From BCD1 sp965230565 (lineage in GTDB: Bacteria > Bacteroidota > Bacteroidia > Chitinophagales > Saprospiraceae), in the NCBI GenBank assembly GCA_965230565.1, contig CBDDLH010000016.1, positions 1,860,001 to 1,924,000 of the forward strand: a stretch of 64,000 nt of DNA. Reading direction: 5' to 3'. The notes beneath the pieces are model-generated. The model was not told where the DNA came from. It ran no database searches and saw nothing but the letters and a program-made list of their open reading frames with translations. Of the stretch, positions 62,069-64,000 are shown in pieces (position 1 is the stretch's first letter; every line of letters begins with the position of its first letter). The translations under genes and the position numbers were made by a program.

Positions 62069-62590
62069 ATGTCCGCTTCCGCTGAAATGCCTTATTTTAT
62101 CAAACCTTCCGTTAACCTGAGTCAGGAAGAGAAAAAAGCAGCTTATGAAAGTGTAGCACTAGAAATCAGAGCTGTGCTGGATGGGGAAAGTGACTCCATC
62201 CTGAAGATGGTCACCATAAACTGTATATTAAAGACCAAACTACCTTATTATTACTGGGTTGGGTTTTATTTGGTCAGGGATGGGAAACTCAGTGTTGGCC
62301 CTTACCAGGGCACGCTTGGGTGTTTGCATATTGATTTTGGAACAGGAGTGTGTGGAAGGGCAGCAGCCGAAAGACAAACACAATTGGTAGCCGATGTGCA
62401 TATTTTGGCCCAGGGTAAAGATCATATCGCCTGCGACCCAAATTCTTCTTCAGAGATTGTAGTCCCGGTTTTTGATAAAAATAAGGAGCTCATTGCTGTG
62501 TTTGATGTGGATAGTACTCTGACAAATTCCTTTGATGAAGTGGATCAAAAATACCTGGAAGCAATATTGGCCGAGCAATTTGAGGTATAA
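62069..62590 (+). CDS. msrC: Free methionine-(R)-sulfoxide reductase (GAF domain)
   Basis: A 173-residue fRMsr enzyme that repairs free oxidised methionine. The whole protein is a GAF domain with the three family cysteines: Cys85 (GTLGCLHI), Cys95 (GVCGRAAA) and Cys122 (HIACDPNSSSEIVVPV). The spacing fits E. coli MsrC (10 then about 24). LPYYYWVGFYLVRDGKLSVGP and AVFDVDSTLTNSFDEVDQKYL are the other signatures. It has its own promoter and terminator. Confidence 0.93.
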   Translation: MSASAEMPYFIKPSVNLSQEEKKAAYESVALEIRAVLDGESDSILKMVTINCILKTKLPYYYWVGFYLVRDGKLSVGPYQGTLGCLHIDFGTGVCGRAAAERQTQLVADVHILAQGKDHIACDPNSSSEIVVPVFDKNKELIAVFDVDSTLTNSFDEVDQKYLEAILAEQFEV

Positions 62591-62593
62591 AAA

Positions 62594-62622
62594 AAGGCCG
62601 AGGATTTTAATTCCTCAGCCTT
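62594..62622 (+). terminator. Terminator of msrC
   Basis: AAGGC-C-GAGGA pairs with TCCTC-A-GCCTT (one mismatched pair) directly after the stop; the T-run comes only later, so it is weaker than the others. Confidence 0.6.
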
Positions 62623-62644
62623 AGGGTTATCCTTTTTTATGGAT

Positions 62645-63028
62645 TTATTTTACCGAATGCAGGAATAGTTCATTGCCTTCAGTGTCGTTGAACAGAGCCA
62701 TAAATCCGTGATCCTCTCCTATATCTGTTTTGTTCATAACTACTTTTCCGCCTGCTGCTTCAACACGGTTGAGCACGGTATTCAGATCCTCTCCCCCATT
62801 CAGATAAATCTTGCAACCTACGCTTGCCGGAGCGGGCGTATATCCTACGCCGGCGCAAATTGATCCGCCCACGCCACCTTCTTCAACAGGCAGGAATCCC
62901 ATTTTGATATTGCCCATTTCTGTTTCCGGCATTTCAAAATTGTAAATAGTGCTGTAAAATTTTTTGGCGCGGTCAAAATCGGTAACTGGAATTTCAATCC
63001 AGCTAAAACTGTCTTTGATCTTTTCCAT
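62645..63028 (-). CDS. VOC (glyoxalase-fold) family protein
   Basis: A 127-residue protein; the start is taken at MEKIKDSFSW (63028), since the nine upstream residues do not belong to the fold. Two beta-alpha-beta-beta-beta units are visible: SWIEIPVTDFDRAKKFYSTI (about 9-28), then CKIYLNGGEDLNTVLNRVEA (about 73-92), ending in the conserved DTEGNELFLHS. A His or Glu metal ligand is present as Glu in GNELFL. Members include antibiotic-resistance and metabolic enzymes; this one cannot be assigned. Confidence 0.85.
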   Translation of the reverse strand: MEKIKDSFSWIEIPVTDFDRAKKFYSTIYNFEMPETEMGNIKMGFLPVEEGGVGGSICAGVGYTPAPASVGCKIYLNGGEDLNTVLNRVEAAGGKVVMNKTDIGEDHGFMALFNDTEGNELFLHSVK

Positions 63029-63255
63029 GAGTAAGTGTTTATTCCGAAAGTGCATTTCGGATGGTTAAAAAGTCAGGTGATTTCGGTTTCAAATTTAACA
63101 CAAATAGTTTTAAATAAAAACCAATTAAATGTTAAAGTTTAAAACAATTTTCCCGGAAAAAAGCAATCCAGACAGGTTCATTGGGTTAAAGGAAACTATT
63201 TTAAAAGAAAATGCGTAAAAAATATTTTTTTAATTCGTTTTTTCGAAAAAATACT

Positions 63256-63263
63256 TACCTTTG
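63256..63263 (+). promoter_or_regulatory. Promoter -7 element of rplS
   Basis: TACCTTTG is a consensus TAnnTTTG box 25 bases before the rplS start; TTC stands at the expected -33 spacing of 19 bases. Confidence 0.55.
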
Positions 63264-63288
63264 TGCCCGCTAATAAAATAAATGAGAA

Positions 63289-63648
63289 ATGGACGCAATT
63301 AAGTTTGTACACGATCAAATGACTAAACAACCTGAATTTTCTGAGTTCCGCGCAGGAGATAACATCGTTGTTAGTTATAAAATTATAGAGGGAGATAAGG
63401 AACGTATTCAGGATTTCCGTGGTGATGTGATCCAGATCAAAGGAAGTGGTTCTACCAAGACTTTCACTGTTCGTAAAATGTCCAGTGGAGTAGGTGTTGA
63501 ACGTATCTTCCCAATCGTTTCTCCTAACATCGTGAGCATCAAAGTGCTCAAATATGGTAAAGTACGCAGAAAGCGTTTGTACTACCTGCGTGATCTCGTT
63601 GGTAAGAAAGCTCGTATCAAAGAGCGTAAATTTATCAATAAGAAATAA
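63289..63648 (+). CDS. rplS: 50S ribosomal protein L19
   Basis: A 119-residue ribosomal protein at the 30S-50S interface. The signatures are FRAGDNIVVSYKIIEGDKER, IQDFRGDVIQIKGSG, FTVRKMSSGVGVERIFPIVS and KRLYYLRDLVGKKARIKERK, the last being the C-terminal basic motif. Length and start fit bacterial L19. It stands alone, not in the rpsP-rimM-trmD-rplS group of many bacteria, and has its own promoter and a strong terminator. Confidence 0.97.
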   Translation: MDAIKFVHDQMTKQPEFSEFRAGDNIVVSYKIIEGDKERIQDFRGDVIQIKGSGSTKTFTVRKMSSGVGVERIFPIVSPNIVSIKVLKYGKVRRKRLYYLRDLVGKKARIKERKFINKK

Positions 63649-63662
63649 ACTTTTCAGTCACC

Positions 63663-63701
63663 AAAAAAGGGGCAGTGGAAAATTCCGCTGCCCCTTTTTT
63701 T
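63663..63701 (+). terminator. Terminator of rplS
   Basis: A 17-bp stem (63663-63679 with 63684-63700, one G-U pair, core GGGGCAGTGGA) with loop AAAT and a T-run. Confidence 0.93.
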
Positions 63702-63710
63702 ATACCCGTA

Positions 63711-63752
63711 CACACCGAATTCATTCGGTGTGTAGAGCCGAATGAATTCGGC
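63711..63752. repeat. Two mirror-related hairpins (CCGAATTCATTCGG)
   Basis: CACACCGAA/TTCGGTGTG (63711-63732) and GCCGAA/TTCGGC (63737-63752) are adjacent hairpins whose cores are reverse complements of each other (CCGAATTCATTCGG and CCGAATGAATTCGG). The pair lies between the rplS terminator and the hydrolase gene. Confidence 0.7.
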
Positions 63753-63793
63753 GATTACAGATTTGGCGAAAATAAAAAATGACAATAGCCAGA

Positions 63794-64000
63794 CTACAAT
63801 TCCTCATCAAAAAAACCGACCGTCACCTCCACCAGCTTACGTGTTTGTTCCGGCAACTCTGCATCCGTAAATGGATGTCTGCCGTTAAAAACGTGATCGG
63901 CTCCTTCAATGGGTGTCAATTGGCTACTTTTCGCCCATTCATGGAGATCCTTTGCGGATTGAAAAGCAACCCCGGGATCTTCCGTTCCGTGAACGATCAA
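63794..64000 (-). CDS. Alpha/beta hydrolase, C-terminal fragment
   Basis: The frame enters at the right window edge with LIVHGTEDPGVAFQSAKDLH and ends ELPEQTRKLVEVTVGFFDEEL, 68 residues in all. HGTED carries the catalytic Asp position and GADHVFNGRHPF the catalytic His of the dienelactone hydrolase / prolyl oligopeptidase-like fold. The nucleophile part and the start codon lie beyond base 64000. The substrate cannot be named. Confidence 0.82.
   Translation of the reverse strand: MIVHGTEDPGVAFQSAKDLHEWAKSSQLTPIEGADHVFNGRHPFTDAELPEQTRKLVEVTVGFFDEEL

Overview
The window looks like chromosome of a gliding or T9SS-bearing Bacteroidota, most likely the Saprospiria. The evidence is a complete gldK-gldL-gldM-gldN cluster, a PorP/SprF-type membrane protein, a 2548-residue surface protein ending in a type IX secretion (T9SS) sorting tail, bacillithiol synthesis (bshB1), AT-rich intergenic DNA, and promoters of the Bacteroidota form TTTG-N19-TAnnTTTG. 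The order within the phylum is inferred from protein style (HYR-rich adhesin, EAD-type domain), not proven. No rRNA, tRNA, CRISPR array, insertion sequence or prophage was recognised.

Layout. 1-4.3 kb: a cut-off hypothetical gene, a nucleoside phosphorylase, a lipoprotein, a MoeB-rhodanese protein and a THUMP RNA methyltransferase, all on the minus strand. 4.6-9.4 kb: gldKLMN, the T9SS/gliding motor and ring, with a plausible promoter and a strong terminator. 9.9-15 kb: PorP/SprF-like protein, a small barrel protein, a sterol-desaturase-like hydroxylase, a coiled-coil protein and sucC. 15.2-17.9 kb: a minus-strand signalling operon (lipoprotein, membrane protein, histidine kinase, LuxR-type regulator). 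18.2-22.2 kb: an accessory-looking cluster of a patatin lipase, four phage-tail-collar proteins and a leucine-rich-repeat protein. 22.3 kb: a large three-armed palindromic element. 23-30.6 kb: the giant multidomain T9SS cargo. 30.8-44.5 kb: mostly housekeeping (decarboxylase, EF-G paralogue, uridine kinase, RimM, PD-(D/E)XK nuclease, amidase, Nudix, cysteine synthase family).

44.7-50.1 kb is the most irregular part. It holds a urocanase gene broken by a one-base shift, a six-copy 31-bp tandem repeat, a GT2 glycosyltransferase, and a two-gene cassette. The first cassette gene reads as an effector-associated domain (EAD11-like) fused to a putative AbiC abortive-infection domain. It overlaps by four bases a lipoprotein M28 peptidase that is itself frameshifted. 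The cassette is flanked on both sides by the same family of short phased repeats. 50.2-64 kb returns to housekeeping: Rof-like protein, bshB1, fabG, pepT, GNAT, a barrel-SH3 fusion protein, nitroreductase, epimerase, msrC, VOC protein, rplS and an alpha/beta hydrolase fragment.

How parts may work together. GldKLMN would power export of cargo such as the giant HYR protein, with PorP/SprF-like proteins at the outer membrane. The signalling operon looks like a self-contained envelope sensor. The two candidates for a little-described system are the EAD11-AbiC cassette and the patatin/collar/LRR cluster; both readings rest on motif recognition and gene order, not on database searches.
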